A stretch of DNA of 12,036 nt from Competibacteraceae bacterium UBA2788 (lineage in GTDB: Bacteria > Pseudomonadota > Gammaproteobacteria > Competibacterales > Competibacteraceae): NCBI GenBank assembly GCA_002352185.1, contig DEHY01000067.1, forward strand, positions 14,704 to 26,739, in the 5' to 3' direction. Below are positions 1-10,997 of the stretch, in pieces. The position numbers and the translations under genes are program-made. The notes below the pieces were generated by a model. That model was not told the DNA's origin. It made no database searches and saw only the letters and a program-made list of their open reading frames with translations. The stretch's first letter is position 1, and each line of letters begins with the position of its first letter.

Positions 1-265
1 GTGATCCAAGGCTGAGCGTTGATGGCCTTTTGGCACGACTACCGGGGCGCGTCAAGGCAAAATGCAGTTTCTCATGATCTTTTCCAGCGCTCGGCTGGCA
101 GTTTGCGTTCCAGAGCTTTTCCAAAAGTTTTTTTGATTTCTGGCGGACGACGGCTTGTATTGAAGTTGTGGCTCATACGTTCCATCATTTGGTGACGCCT
201 TTACGGGCCGACGCAAGAGTTATTAGCGAACATCTTTGGGTTCCAGGAAAAACGAGGACAACTGC
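1..265. other. region upstream of the acyl-CoA synthetase
   Basis: No convincing gene is visible here apart from the weak minus-strand small ORF. The first bases could be the tail of a plus-strand gene, since two frames stop at 13-15 and about 75, but no recognisable protein end results. A short stem (ccagc / gctgg, 84-98) lacks a T tract. A T7 run near 128-134 follows a CTTTT-CC-AAAAG repeat whose 2-nt loop is too tight for a good terminator. I found no promoter for the synthetase that matches both consensus boxes well. The best partial match is TTGAAG followed at 17 nt by CATCAT. Confidence 0.4.
72..188 (-). CDS. possible small basic protein, 38 aa (very uncertain)
   Basis: A short ORF begins with two adjacent in-frame ATG codons (186-188 and 183-185) and ends with TGA at 72-74. 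The predicted product is about 38 residues and strongly basic, starting MMERMSHNF and ending ERWKRS. An AAAGG sequence lies about 9 nt before the first ATG and could serve as a weak ribosome binding site. I recognise no family. The ORF points away from the acyl-CoA synthetase, so the two would be divergent. An ORF this short is expected by chance in non-coding DNA, and conservation is the only thing that would make it convincing. Confidence 0.18.
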   Translation of the reverse strand: MMERMSHNFNTSRRPPEIKKTFGKALERKLPAERWKRS

Positions 266-1909
266 ATGAGCGTCAATCCGCAAACCGCCTACGAGATGGG
301 CTTGGGTAAAAATGCCGCCAATTTCGTAGCGCTGACGCCGCTGACCTTTATCGAGCGCGCTGCGTCGGTCTACCCCAACCATGTGGCTGTGGTGCATGGC
401 TCAACCCGGCGTAATTGGGCGCAAATCTATACCCGCTGCCGACGGCTGGCCTCGGCGCTGCGTCGGCGCGGTATTGGCCTGGGGGATACGGTGGCGGCCA
501 TGCTGCCGAATATTCCGGAGATGTTTGAGCTGCATTTTGGCATACCGATGATCGGGGCGGTGCTGAACACCCTGAATATGCGGCTGGACGCCGAAACCAT
601 TGCGTTTATGCTTGAACACGGCGAAGCCAAGGTGCTGATCACCGACCGCGAGTTTTCCGAAACCATTAGCAAGGCGCTGCAACTGATCCAAAGTCAGAAA
701 CGCCCGCTGGTCATTGATGTCGACGATCCGCAATTTGTCGGCGGCGAAAAGCTGGGAGCATTGGATTACGAGACGCTGCTGGCTGAAGGCGACCCGGAAT
801 TTGCCTGGCAACCGCCCGCCGATGAGTGGCAGGCTATTTCCCTGAACTACACTTCCGGCACCACCGGCAATCCTAAAGGCGTGGTTTACCATCATCGCGG
901 CGCGTATCTGAATGCGATCTGTAATGCAATGGTGTGGGACATGGGCCTGCATCCGGTCTATCTGTGGACTCTGCCCATGTTTCATTGCAATGGCTGGTGC
1001 TTCCCGTGGACGCTGGCCGCTGCCGTTGGCACCAATATTTGCTTGCGCCAGGTTCGCGCCGATCTGGTGTTCGATCTGATCCGGCAAGAGCAGGTTAACC
1101 ACTTCTGTGGGGCGCCGATTGTGCTGAATCTGCTCAAGAACGCGCCGGATTCGTTAAAAGCGGGCATCAGCCACGCGGTAAAAGTCATGACGGCCGGCGC
1201 GGCGCCGCCAGCGGCGGTCATCGAGGGCATGGAGCAGATGAACTTTGAAGTCACCCATGTCTATGGCTTGACCGAAACCTACGGGCCGGCGGTTGTGTGC
1301 GCCTGGCACGATCACTGGAATGAACTCACCTTGAAAGAGCGGGCGGTGCTCAAATCGCGCCAAGGGGTGCGTTATCCGATGCTGGAAGGACTGATGGTGG
1401 CTAATGCCACGACCCTGGAACCGGTGCCGCAGGATGGTAAAACCATCGGCGAGATCTTCATGCGCGGTAACAACGTGATGAAAGGCTATCTGAAAAATCC
1501 TGCTGCCAGCGAGGAAGCCTTTGCCGGCGGCTGGTTTCACAGCGGCGATTTGGCGGTTTGGCATGAGGATGGCTATATCGACATCAAGGATCGATCCAAG
1601 GACATCATCATTTCCGGCGGCGAGAACATTTCCACCATTGAGGTTGAGGATGTGCTGTATCGGCATCCGGCGGTCATGGAAGTGGCCGTGGTGGCGCGAC
1701 CTGACGAAAAGTGGGGCGAAACGCCGTGCGCCTTTGTAACCCTCAAATCAGGCATGGAACACGTTACTGAAGAAGAGATCATCGAGTTCTGCCGCACCCA
1801 GTTGGCGCGGTTCAAGGTCCCAAAAACGGTCGTTTTCGGGCCATTGCCCAAGACCTCGACCGGCAAGATGCAGAAATATATCCTGCGCGAACAGGCTAGG
1901 CAGTTGTAA
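266..1909 (+). CDS. AMP-forming acyl-CoA synthetase
   Basis: This 547-residue adenylate-forming enzyme (ANL superfamily) activates a carboxylic acid with ATP to an acyl-AMP and then transfers the acyl group to CoA. The P-loop YTSGTTGNPKG is at residues 195-205, the A5 motif YGLTETYG at 333-340, the ribose-binding Asp at 428 in GWFHSGDLA, the hinge region KDRSKD at 441-446, GGEN at 451-454, and the catalytic lysine Lys534 in PKTSTGKMQK. The large N-domain and small C-domain are both complete. The LPMFHCNGWCFPW block (236-248) and the early PLTFIERAA motif recall the subgroup that includes methylmercaptopropionate-CoA ligase (DmdB) and plant acyl-activating enzymes, so a short- or medium-chain acid is likely, but the substrate cannot be read from sequence. 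The start at 266 is preferred over the in-frame ATG at 236 because GAGG lies 8 nt upstream and the family starts near here. The gene stands alone and converges on atpC. Confidence 0.93.
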   Translation: MSVNPQTAYEMGLGKNAANFVALTPLTFIERAASVYPNHVAVVHGSTRRNWAQIYTRCRRLASALRRRGIGLGDTVAAMLPNIPEMFELHFGIPMIGAVLNTLNMRLDAETIAFMLEHGEAKVLITDREFSETISKALQLIQSQKRPLVIDVDDPQFVGGEKLGALDYETLLAEGDPEFAWQPPADEWQAISLNYTSGTTGNPKGVVYHHRGAYLNAICNAMVWDMGLHPVYLWTLPMFHCNGWCFPWTLAAAVGTNICLRQVRADLVFDLIRQEQVNHFCGAPIVLNLLKNAPDSLKAGISHAVKVMTAGAAPPAAVIEGMEQMNFEVTHVYGLTETYGPAVVCAWHDHWNELTLKERAVLKSRQGVRYPMLEGLMVANATTLEPVPQDGKTIGEIFMRGNNVMKGYLKNPAASEEAFAGGWFHSGDLAVWHEDGYIDIKDRSKDIIISGGENISTIEVEDVLYRHPAVMEVAVVARPDEKWGETPCAFVTLKSGMEHVTEEEIIEFCRTQLARFKVPKTVVFGPLPKTSTGKMQKYILREQARQL

Positions 1910-1955
1910 TGCCCACAGACTTCCTGTCGGCCTGTCTGACGGAATTAACCCCAAC

Positions 1956-1982
1956 AAAAAGGCCGCAGCAATCGCTGCGGCC
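1956..1982 (-). terminator. intrinsic terminator of the atp operon
   Basis: A perfect 9-bp GC-rich stem, GGCCGCAGC / GCTGCGGCC with a 4-nt loop (1961-1982), is followed on the minus strand by TTTTTG (1956-1960). It lies about 60 nt after the atpC stop, as expected for the end of the atp transcript. On the plus strand the stem is followed by CAACGGGGG with no T run, so it should not efficiently stop transcription from the acyl-CoA synthetase. Confidence 0.9.
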
Positions 1983-2043
1983 CAACGGGGGATCGATATT
2001 ATTATTATTGGCCTGAAACCAAGCCCGCTGCATCTAACCCGAT

Positions 2044-2466
2044 TTATTTATGCAGCCTGCGCATTTTCTCGATAGTCTGCAACTGTGCAATCGCCTCGGC
2101 CAGTTCAGCCTTGGCTCTGGCAAACTCGAACTCGCTGCGACTGTCGGCGATGACCTGTTCAGCACGCTGCTTGGCGGTCTGTGCGGCGACCTCATCCAAA
2201 TCCCTGGCTCGTTCGGCGGTATCGGACAGGATAGTCACAACATGCGGCTGAACCTCCAGCATTCCCCCCGATACATAGAACAATTGCTCCTCGCCGCCGG
2301 GGAGCTGAAGCCGAACCTGACCCGGCTTCAACCGCGTCAGCAACTGGCTGTGGCGCGGCAAAATGCCCAATTCGCCCAGTTCACCCGGCGCAGTCACCAT
2401 CTCCGCAGGGCCGGAGAACAACTCCTTCTCCGCGCTGACGATGTCGACGTGCAGTGTCATGGCCAT
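2044..2466 (-). CDS. atpC: F1Fo-ATP synthase epsilon subunit
   Basis: AtpC is the epsilon subunit of the F1 central stalk. It couples gamma to the c-ring and inhibits ATP hydrolysis through its C-terminal helices. The product is 140 residues, matching the family length of about 139. The N-terminal beta-sandwich covers roughly residues 1-85, with the typical [15 protein letters not shown] opening and the [19 protein letters not shown] block. An Ala-rich helical hairpin follows (about 90-140). The start at 2466 has GAGGA six bases upstream, which favours it over the Met two codons later. This is the last gene of the operon, separated from atpD by 72 nt that fold into a long hairpin, and followed by the operon terminator. 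Confidence 0.97.
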   Translation of the reverse strand: MAMTLHVDIVSAEKELFSGPAEMVTAPGELGELGILPRHSQLLTRLKPGQVRLQLPGGEEQLFYVSGGMLEVQPHVVTILSDTAERARDLDEVAAQTAKQRAEQVIADSRSEFEFARAKAELAEAIAQLQTIEKMRRLHK

Positions 2467-2488
2467 AATGCGTCCTCTTGTCGGTTGT

Positions 2489-2536
2489 GAATGGAGCGCG
2501 GTTCCGGCGACACGTCATCGGCCCGAACCGCCATTC
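2489..2536 (-). other. intercistronic hairpin between atpD and atpC
   Basis: The two arms are GAATGG + CGGTTC (read on minus from 2536) and GAACCG + CCATTC (ending at 2489). They form 12 base pairs interrupted by one 4-nt bulge (2495-2498), with a 20-nt loop that can pair further. No T tract follows, so it is not an intrinsic terminator. It spans most of the atpD-atpC gap but leaves the atpC ribosome binding site free. A role in mRNA stability or in lowering epsilon expression relative to beta is inference. Confidence 0.6.
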
Positions 2537-2538
2537 CA

Positions 2539-3939
<1,401 letters not shown>

Positions 3940-3984
3940 TCACCGCACACCCGCTCTCGGCGAGAACAGGCGTTTACCGCGACC

Positions 3985-4848
3985 TTACACCGCCGCAGCG
4001 CCGCCCACGATCTCGGATAGCTCCTGGGTGATCGATGCCTGCCGGGCCTTGTTGTAGATCAGTTGCAACTCGTCGATGAGTGCGCCCGCGTTGTCCGATG
4101 CGCTCTTCATGGCGACCATGCGGGCGGCCATTTCGCAGGCGACGTTCTCTACCAGGGCCTGATAGACGACGGACTCGCCGTAACGCCGGAGCAGCAGCTC
4201 GATGAGTTCCTTGGGATCGGGTTCGTAGATATAGTCCCAGCGATGCTGAGGCGCAGCATCCTGCACCTCGGCGGTGATGGGCACCAGCTGCTCGATCCTG
4301 GGCTTCTGGGTCATGGTGTTGACGAATTCGTTGTACACCAGGTGAATCGCGTCAACCCGCCCCTCGGCAAACGCATCGGCCATGACCTTGACCGGCCCCA
4401 GCACATCTTCGAAGCGGGGCGCGTCGCCCAAGTGGGAAACGTGAGCAACGACGTTACCCTTCAGCCGCCGGAAGAACTGGAATGCCTTGGTGCCGATGGT
4501 GCAGAGATCGACCTCAACGCCTTGACCGCGCCATTTTTGCATCGCAGCAATAGTGGCCTTGAACAGGTTGGTGTTCAAGCCGCCACACAGACCACGGTCC
4601 GTCGAGATCACGATCAGCCCAACCCGCTTCACCTCGCGTTCTATCAGCCCCGGACTGCGATACTCGGTATGCGCATGAGCCAGGTGCGAGATGACGTTAC
4701 GAATCTTGCTCGCATAGGGCCGAGCCGCTCGCATGCGCTCCTGCGCCTTGCGCATTTTGCTCGCCGCCACCATTTCCATGGCTTTGGTGATTTTTTGAGT
4801 ACTTTTAATACTCTTGATTTTGGTTCGTATCTCTTTGGCACCGGCCAT
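3985..4848 (-). CDS. atpG: F1Fo-ATP synthase gamma subunit
   Basis: AtpG is the rotating central shaft of F1. The product is 287 residues, the same as in E. coli. The N-terminal helix has the conserved [20 protein letters not shown] pattern (residues 5-24). The Rossmann-like middle contains the [11 protein letters not shown] motif (about 83-93), and the C-terminal helix (about 240-280) returns into the alpha3beta3 core with the ASDNA and [14 protein letters not shown] motifs. Only 12 nt separate it from the atpA stop codon, and the upstream sequence has a weak GGGTG-like ribosome binding site, so translational coupling to atpA is likely. Confidence 0.98.
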   Translation of the reverse strand: MAGAKEIRTKIKSIKSTQKITKAMEMVAASKMRKAQERMRAARPYASKIRNVISHLAHAHTEYRSPGLIEREVKRVGLIVISTDRGLCGGLNTNLFKATIAAMQKWRGQGVEVDLCTIGTKAFQFFRRLKGNVVAHVSHLGDAPRFEDVLGPVKVMADAFAEGRVDAIHLVYNEFVNTMTQKPRIEQLVPITAEVQDAAPQHRWDYIYEPDPKELIELLLRRYGESVVYQALVENVACEMAARMVAMKSASDNAGALIDELQLIYNKARQASITQELSEIVGGAAAV

Positions 4849-4860
4849 GCTGACACCCGT

Positions 4861-6420
4861 TTAACCGACGTAGTTGGCCTTGAAATCTTCCGCGATCTTC
4901 TTCAAGCCCGCTTCGATTTCATCATTTAAGTCACCGGTTGCATTGATCTTGGCGATCAACTCGGCGTAGTGCGTCCGCGCATGGGCTAATAGTCCGGCTT
5001 CAAAAGCGCCAATCTTGTTGAGCGCGATATCATCCAGATAACCCCGTTCCACCGCGAACAGCGAAACCCCCATCTCGGCGACGGACATCGGCGAATACTG
5101 CTTCTGCTTCATCAACTCGGTGACGCGCTGGCCGCGCTCAAGCTGTTTGCGCGTCGTTTCGTCGAGATCGGAAGCGAACTGGGCAAATGCGGCCAGCTCA
5201 CGGTACTGCGCCAAAGCCAGCCGGATGCCGCCGCCCAGTTTCTTAACGATCTTGGTCTGAGCGGCGCCGCCGACGCGAGATACCGACAGGCCAGGATTGA
5301 TGGCGGGGCGGATGCCGGCGTTGAACAAATCGGTTTCCAGATAAATCTGGCCGTCAGTGATCGAGATCACATTGGTGGGCACAAAAGCCGATACGTCGCC
5401 AGCTTGAGTTTCGATCACCGGCAATGCGGTCAGCGAGCCGGTTTGACCCTTCACCGCACCGTTGGTCAGGCGCTCGACCTCATCCGCGTTGATGCGGGAC
5501 GCACGCTCCAGCAACCGTGAATGCAGATAGAACACGTCGCCGGGGAACGCTTCACGGCCCGGTGGCCGACGCAGCAACAGCGACACCTGCCGGTAAGCTA
5601 CAGCCTGCTTGGACAGATCATCGTAGATGATCAGGGCGTCTTCGCCCCGGTCGCGGAAGTACTCGCCCATGGAGCAGCCGGAATACGGCGCAATAAACAG
5701 CATGGCGGCTGATTCGGAAGCGCTGGCGGCAACCACGATGGTGTGATCCATCGCCCCATGCTCTTCCAGTTTGCGCACCACGTTGGCAATCGAAGAATTC
5801 TTCTGGCCGATTGCGACATAGATGCACTTAATGCCGGTGCCTTTCTGGTTGATGATCGCGTCAATCGCTACCGCAGTTTTGCCGGTTTGGCGATCACCGA
5901 TGATCAATTCGCGCTGACCGCGTCCAATCGGCACCATGGCGTCAATGGCTTTGAGGCCGGTTTGCACCGGCTGGCTCACCGATTGCCGTTCGATCACGCC
6001 CGGCGCGATCTTTTCAATCGGCGCGGTCAAATCGGTGCCGATTGGCCCCTTGCCATCAATCGGATGGCCCAGGGCATTGACCACGCGCCCCAGCAGCGCC
6101 TCGCCTACCGGCACTTCCAGGATACGCCCGGTGCAGAGCGCCTTGTCGCCTTCGGACAGATGTTCAAAGTCGCCCAGAATCACGGAGCCGACGGAATCGC
6201 GCTCCAGATTCATGGCCAAGCCGTAGGTGACCGGATCGCCTTCCCGGGGAGCCGGGAACTCGATCATTTCACCCTGCATTACATTGTCGAGGCCATAGAT
6301 CCGGGCGATACCGTCAGCCAGGCTAACAATGGTGCCTTCGGTGCGCGCTTCGGCGACGGCCTGATAACTGTGCAGGCGTTGCCGAATCAGATCACTGATT
6401 TCGGAGGGTTTGAGTTGCAT
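4861..6420 (-). CDS. atpA: F1Fo-ATP synthase alpha subunit
   Basis: AtpA forms the alpha3beta3 hexamer with AtpD and holds the non-catalytic nucleotide sites. The product is 519 residues. E. coli AtpA has 513, and part of the extra length is a small insertion near residues 58-66 (PREGDPVTY) before the conserved NLERDSVG. The Walker A motif GDRQTGKT is at residues 175-182 (Lys181), the Walker B region ALIIYDDLS at 262-270, and the arginine finger is Arg382 in [11 protein letters not shown]. The start [12 protein letters not shown] is typical. A TAAGGGGA ribosome binding site overlaps the atpH stop, and only 15 nt separate the two genes. Confidence 0.99.
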   Translation of the reverse strand: MQLKPSEISDLIRQRLHSYQAVAEARTEGTIVSLADGIARIYGLDNVMQGEMIEFPAPREGDPVTYGLAMNLERDSVGSVILGDFEHLSEGDKALCTGRILEVPVGEALLGRVVNALGHPIDGKGPIGTDLTAPIEKIAPGVIERQSVSQPVQTGLKAIDAMVPIGRGQRELIIGDRQTGKTAVAIDAIINQKGTGIKCIYVAIGQKNSSIANVVRKLEEHGAMDHTIVVAASASESAAMLFIAPYSGCSMGEYFRDRGEDALIIYDDLSKQAVAYRQVSLLLRRPPGREAFPGDVFYLHSRLLERASRINADEVERLTNGAVKGQTGSLTALPVIETQAGDVSAFVPTNVISITDGQIYLETDLFNAGIRPAINPGLSVSRVGGAAQTKIVKKLGGGIRLALAQYRELAAFAQFASDLDETTRKQLERGQRVTELMKQKQYSPMSVAEMGVSLFAVERGYLDDIALNKIGAFEAGLLAHARTHYAELIAKINATGDLNDEIEAGLKKIAEDFKANYVG

Positions 6421-6435
6421 AAAGCGGTATTCCCC

Positions 6436-7011
6436 TTACTGGCTCAAGGCCATGGCGAGTTTGTCCAGCCGGCCGCGCGCCGAACCGTCGATCACCAGAT
6501 CGCCGACTCGAATCACCGCACCCGCAACCAGCGCCTCATCTGTCTTGCAATCCAGGACCACACTGCGCTTGAACTTTGCCTTGAGCGCTTTAATCACGCG
6601 CTTGCGCTGGGCGTCAGTTACGGCGGTGGCGCTGATCAGTTCGGCGCGAACAATACTTTCAGCTTCCGCACGCAGCCGCTCGAACACAACGGCGATGCTC
6701 GGCAGCATGTGCAGGCGATGGTTCTCGGCCAACAGCCGGAGGAAGGTGGCAAACACCTCCGGCAGATCCGCGCCACCGCGAGCGTCACGGCACAGCCCAG
6801 CCACCAAGTCGGCTTTCTGCTCGCCGCGCAGTTGAGGATTCCACGGCCCCAGCAAGCGATACAGGACAGGTTCCGCAGTGATAGCGGCGGCGGTTTGCAA
6901 CAGATCAGACCAAACCGGCAGAGCCTGGGTCGTCTGCGCATCCTCGAAGGCGGCGCGGGCATAAGGCCGGGCGGCGGCGGCAGGTCGGACAACGGTTGTC
7001 GTTTCAGCCAT
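6436..7011 (-). CDS. atpH: F1Fo-ATP synthase delta subunit
   Basis: AtpH caps the alpha3beta3 hexamer and anchors the b-subunit stator. The product is 191 residues, about 14 longer than E. coli delta (177). Part of the extra length is an Ala/Pro-rich N-terminal stretch (TTTVVRPAAAARP) before the conserved RPYARAAFE motif. The central helical domain contains FLRLLAENHRL, and the C-terminus has the usual TDEALVAGAVIRVGDLVIDGS signature. It sits 17 nt after atpF and 15 nt before atpA. The start at 7011 has only a weak GGA upstream, so expression may rely on coupling. No later Met precedes the conserved motif, which supports this start. Confidence 0.97.
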   Translation of the reverse strand: MAETTTVVRPAAAARPYARAAFEDAQTTQALPVWSDLLQTAAAITAEPVLYRLLGPWNPQLRGEQKADLVAGLCRDARGGADLPEVFATFLRLLAENHRLHMLPSIAVVFERLRAEAESIVRAELISATAVTDAQRKRVIKALKAKFKRSVVLDCKTDEALVAGAVIRVGDLVIDGSARGRLDKLAMALSQ

Positions 7012-7028
7012 TGGCGTGGTCCGTGTGG

Positions 7029-7499
7029 TTAGAGCTGCGCGACCAAGTCATCCAGCAGGGCAGCGTTGGCCGCTTCGTCGACCTCGCGCTTGAGAACCTT
7101 GCTGGCGCCGGCCACGGCGAGACTGATGACTTGACTGCGAAGCTGCTCACGGGCGCGGTTAACCTCCTGTTCGATTTCAGCCTTGGCGACCACGAGCTGG
7201 CGGTCACCTTCGGCGCGGGCTTCCAGTTTGGATTGCTCAATCGCTTCGTTGGCGCGTTTTTGGGCTTGGGCGATGATTTCGGCGGCTTGTTGCTTGGCTT
7301 CCTTCAGCATTTGCGCGGCCTTGGCCTTGGCCAATTCCTGCTCGCGCATACCGCGCTCCGCAGACGCCAAGCCATCAGCGATTCGCTTCTGGCGGTCTTG
7401 CATGGCCTGGATGATCGGCGGCCATACATACTTCATCGTGAAGAGCACCAGAAGGCCAAACGTGATCATCTGCCCTATCAGTGTGGCATTGAAGTTCAC
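7029..7499 (-). CDS. atpF: F1Fo-ATP synthase b subunit
   Basis: AtpF is the peripheral stalk that holds F1 stationary against the rotor. The product is 156 residues, identical in length to E. coli b. Residues 1-28 ([20 protein letters not shown], then the MKYVWPPI motif) form the single membrane anchor. The rest is a long charged helix rich in Ala, Glu, Lys and Gln that dimerises and binds delta at its C-terminus. The start codon is GTG rather than ATG. It is well supported by a full AGGAGG at 7507-7512, seven bases upstream, and by the typical N-terminus. Confidence 0.98.
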   Translation of the reverse strand: MNFNATLIGQMITFGLLVLFTMKYVWPPIIQAMQDRQKRIADGLASAERGMREQELAKAKAAQMLKEAKQQAAEIIAQAQKRANEAIEQSKLEARAEGDRQLVVAKAEIEQEVNRAREQLRSQVISLAVAGASKVLKREVDEAANAALLDDLVAQL

Positions 7500-7506
7500 G
7501 CGATTA

Positions 7507-7512
7507 CCTCCT
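7507..7512 (-). promoter_or_regulatory. strong ribosome binding site of atpF
   Basis: A complete AGGAGG lies 7 nt before the GTG start of atpF (7497-7499). It is the strongest Shine-Dalgarno sequence in the operon and decides the GTG start. A strong site next to a weaker start codon would partly balance out. Confidence 0.85.
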
Positions 7513-7551
7513 CGGTTATGCAGGGTTGGCGCGGAAGAAAACTCCGTACGA

Positions 7552-9138
<1,587 letters not shown>

Positions 9139-9166
9139 TGCGCTGGAGCCTAATTTATAGGTGTAG

Positions 9167-9214
9167 TTATATTCGGTATTGAATTTTTTGATTTTTTTCC
9201 CCTACCAAATCCAT
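9167..9214 (-). CDS. possible leader peptide ORF in the atp leader, 15 aa
   Basis: The leader between the atp promoter and atpI holds ATG (9212-9214) with GGAG (9222-9225) seven bases upstream, a better ribosome binding site than that of atpI. It runs 15 codons, MDLVGEKNQKIQYRI, to TAA at 9167-9169. An A-T hairpin (AAAAAG-CAT-CTTTTT, 9226-9240) directly abuts the ribosome binding site. A7 and A6 runs fall within the ORF, making it Lys/Asn/Gln-rich. I know of no such peptide. It may be translated and regulatory, or chance in an A-rich enhancer region. Confidence 0.3.
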   Translation of the reverse strand: MDLVGEKNQKIQYRI

Positions 9215-9273
9215 GAAGCCACTCCAAAAAGATGCTTTTTCTTGGCTTGCCTTGGTCTCGTAGAGTGCCACGG

Positions 9274-9303
9274 ATTATAGGGAATTTAGCACGGCGGGGT
9301 CAA
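9274..9303 (-). promoter_or_regulatory. sigma70-type promoter of the atp operon
   Basis: The -35 box is TTGACC (9298-9303), five of six consensus bases, and the -10 box is a perfect TATAAT (9274-9279), with an 18-bp spacer. Transcription should begin near 9267, giving a leader of about 130 nt before atpI. The promoter starts 14 bases beyond the parB stop. No terminator separates them, so the atp genes may also receive read-through from the rsmG-parAB transcript. Confidence 0.85.
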
Positions 9304-9317
9304 CGAAAATTACGGCG

Positions 9318-10193
9318 CTACTTGACCCGGGACAGGATGCCGTCAAGCTCATCCAGCGTGTTGTAGTGAATAACCACGCACCCCTTGCCCGATGTCCCAT
9401 GCTGCAACCGCACCCGCGCTCCCAGCCGCTCCGACAGGTTGTCCTGCAACAGCCGGATATTGGGGTCGAGCGGTTTTGTCGGCAGTGGTGCGCTGGCCGC
9501 CGTGTGCTGGAGGCGACGGGCCAGTTCCTCGGTTTCCCGCACCGACAGGCCACGCAACAGCACCTGCTGGGCGGCTTCCCGCTGCAAGGCGGGCGGCAGC
9601 GGCAACAGGGCGCGGGCATGGCCCATGTCCAGTTTGCGATCCCGCACCCGTTGTTGCACCTCATTGGTCAGTTCCAGCAGGCGAAGCAGGTTGGTTACGG
9701 CGGTTCGCGACCGGCCCACCGCTTCGGCAGCCTGCTGGTGCGTCAGCGCGAATTCGGCGATCAGTCGTTGCAGGGCGGCAGCCTCCTCCAGAGGATTAAG
9801 ATCCTCGCGCTGAATGTTTTCGATCAGCGCCATGGCGATGGCCGCCTGATCCGACACCTCGCGGATCACGGCGGGCACCTCGTGCAAGCCGGCCAGTTGC
9901 GCCGCCCGCCAGCGCCGTTCACCGGCAATCAGTTCGTAATGCCCCCCGTCCAGCGGGCGCACGATCACCGGCTGCACCAGACCTTGGGCGCGGATCGATT
10001 CGGCTAGCTCCTGCAACGTATCCTCACGCAAATCCTGGCGCGGCTGATAGCGGCCCCGCTGGATCTGCTCGATTGGCAGCTGCCGCAACATCTCGCCGGA
10101 GGCGGGTTCCGGCAGCGCGTCGTTCCGGGCCGCCGCGCTCGCGCCCAGCAATGCATCCAGTCCCCGACCCAAGCCACCCTTTTTCCTGATCAT
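9318..10193 (-). CDS. parB: chromosome-partitioning protein ParB
   Basis: ParB (Spo0J) binds parS sites near the origin, spreads as a CTP-dependent DNA clamp and stimulates ParA. The product is 291 residues. The N-terminal GLGRGLDALLG motif (7-17) is the usual ParA-contacting segment. The CTP-binding domain has GERRWRA at residues 91-97 and ENIQREDLNPLEEA at 125-138. A helix-turn-helix follows at about 150-172 (LTHQQAAEAVGRSRTAVTNL), and a C-terminal dimerisation domain ends the protein. Its ATG overlaps the parA stop as ATGA, so the two are translationally coupled. The absence of a centromeric parS in the window, as far as I can see by eye, is not unusual, since parS sites can lie several kilobases away. 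Confidence 0.97.
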   Translation of the reverse strand: MIRKKGGLGRGLDALLGASAAARNDALPEPASGEMLRQLPIEQIQRGRYQPRQDLREDTLQELAESIRAQGLVQPVIVRPLDGGHYELIAGERRWRAAQLAGLHEVPAVIREVSDQAAIAMALIENIQREDLNPLEEAAALQRLIAEFALTHQQAAEAVGRSRTAVTNLLRLLELTNEVQQRVRDRKLDMGHARALLPLPPALQREAAQQVLLRGLSVRETEELARRLQHTAASAPLPTKPLDPNIRLLQDNLSERLGARVRLQHGTSGKGCVVIHYNTLDELDGILSRVK

Positions 10194-10990
10194 GCGCTGG
10201 CTCCATCGCCGGCCCTGGCCGTCGGTCGCCGCAGCCGTTTGCGCAGTTCCCGCGCCAGTTCCCGGTAACTTTGCGCGCCGCGCGAACTGTCATCGTAATG
10301 AATGATGGGCAGACCGTAGCTGGGCGCTTCGGCCAGTCGCACATTGCGCGGGATCAGCGTCTCGAACACGGTCGCGCCGAAGTGCGCCACGATCTGGGCG
10401 GAAACGTCGTTGGCCAAGCGGTTGCGGGGATCGAACATGGTCCGCACCAGGCCCTCAATCCGCAGACCGGGATTGGTGGATTTGCGCACCTTTTCAATGG
10501 TGTCGAGCAGCGCCGACAAACCTTCCAGCGCGTAATACTCGCATTGCACCGGAATGATCACCGACTGCGCGGCGGTGAGCGCGTTGACCGTCAGCATGTT
10601 CAGCGACGGCGGGCAATCAATCATGATGATGTCAAAGTTCCATTCTACCGAGGCGAGAGCGGCGCGCAGCCGGCCCGGTGCGTTCTCCGTCTCCAGCAGG
10701 TTGACTTCGGCGGCGGTCAGATCGCCATTGGCGGGCAACAGTTGTAATTCCGCTTTTTCGACCCATTGCAGGGCGTCGGTCAGCGTCGCTTCGCCCAAGA
10801 GTACTTCATAGCTGGTGGCGGCGACGGTGTGCTTGTCCACGCCGCAGCCCATGGTGGCGTTGCCCTGCGGGTCAAGATCAACGAGCAGCACCCGCTGCTT
10901 GAGGGCGGACAGACAGGCGGCCAGATTGACGGCAGTAGTGGTTTTGCCCACACCGCCCTTCTGATTGGTGATTGCGATGATGGCAGCCAT
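10190..10990 (-). CDS. parA: chromosome-partitioning ATPase ParA (Soj type)
   Basis: ParA is the ATPase that forms the gradient on the nucleoid which moves ParB-bound origins apart. The product is 266 residues and lacks the N-terminal HTH of plasmid-type ParA, fitting the chromosomal Soj type. The deviant Walker A motif KGGVGKTT is at residues 11-18 with signature Lys11 and Lys16. The A' motif VDLDPQGNAT includes Asp40, and the Walker B region is IIMIDCPPSL. A longer reading to 11092 runs into rsmG without conserved sequence, so the start at 10990 (MAAIIAITNQKGG) is chosen. It lies 7 nt after the rsmG stop with only a weak ribosome binding site, suggesting coupled translation. Confidence 0.98.
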   Translation of the reverse strand: MAAIIAITNQKGGVGKTTTAVNLAACLSALKQRVLLVDLDPQGNATMGCGVDKHTVAATSYEVLLGEATLTDALQWVEKAELQLLPANGDLTAAEVNLLETENAPGRLRAALASVEWNFDIIMIDCPPSLNMLTVNALTAAQSVIIPVQCEYYALEGLSALLDTIEKVRKSTNPGLRIEGLVRTMFDPRNRLANDVSAQIVAHFGATVFETLIPRNVRLAEAPSYGLPIIHYDDSSRGAQSYRELARELRKRLRRPTARAGDGASA

Positions 10991-10997
10991 AGGAAAC

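Noticed and set aside
401..1102. Minus-strand open frame of 233 codons opposite the acyl-CoA synthetase
   Set aside because: The plus strand encodes all adenylation motifs in order, and the antisense frame shows no domain.
1916..1938. CAGAC ... GTCTG inverted repeat just after the acyl-CoA synthetase stop
   Set aside because: The stem is only five bases with a 13-nt loop and no T run, too weak for a terminator call.
1996..2010. Short ATT trinucleotide repeat downstream of atpC
   Set aside because: Only about four units long and outside any gene, with no sign of phase-variable function.
4063..4929. Plus-strand open frame of 288 codons opposite atpG
   Set aside because: It mirrors the gamma subunit gene, which is clearly real and full length. 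No ribosome binding site or family was seen.
5743..7032. Long plus-strand open frame of 429 codons antisense to atpA and atpH
   Set aside because: It lies opposite genes with intact conserved motifs. Its translation has no recognisable family and the composition of a shadow frame in GC-rich coding DNA.
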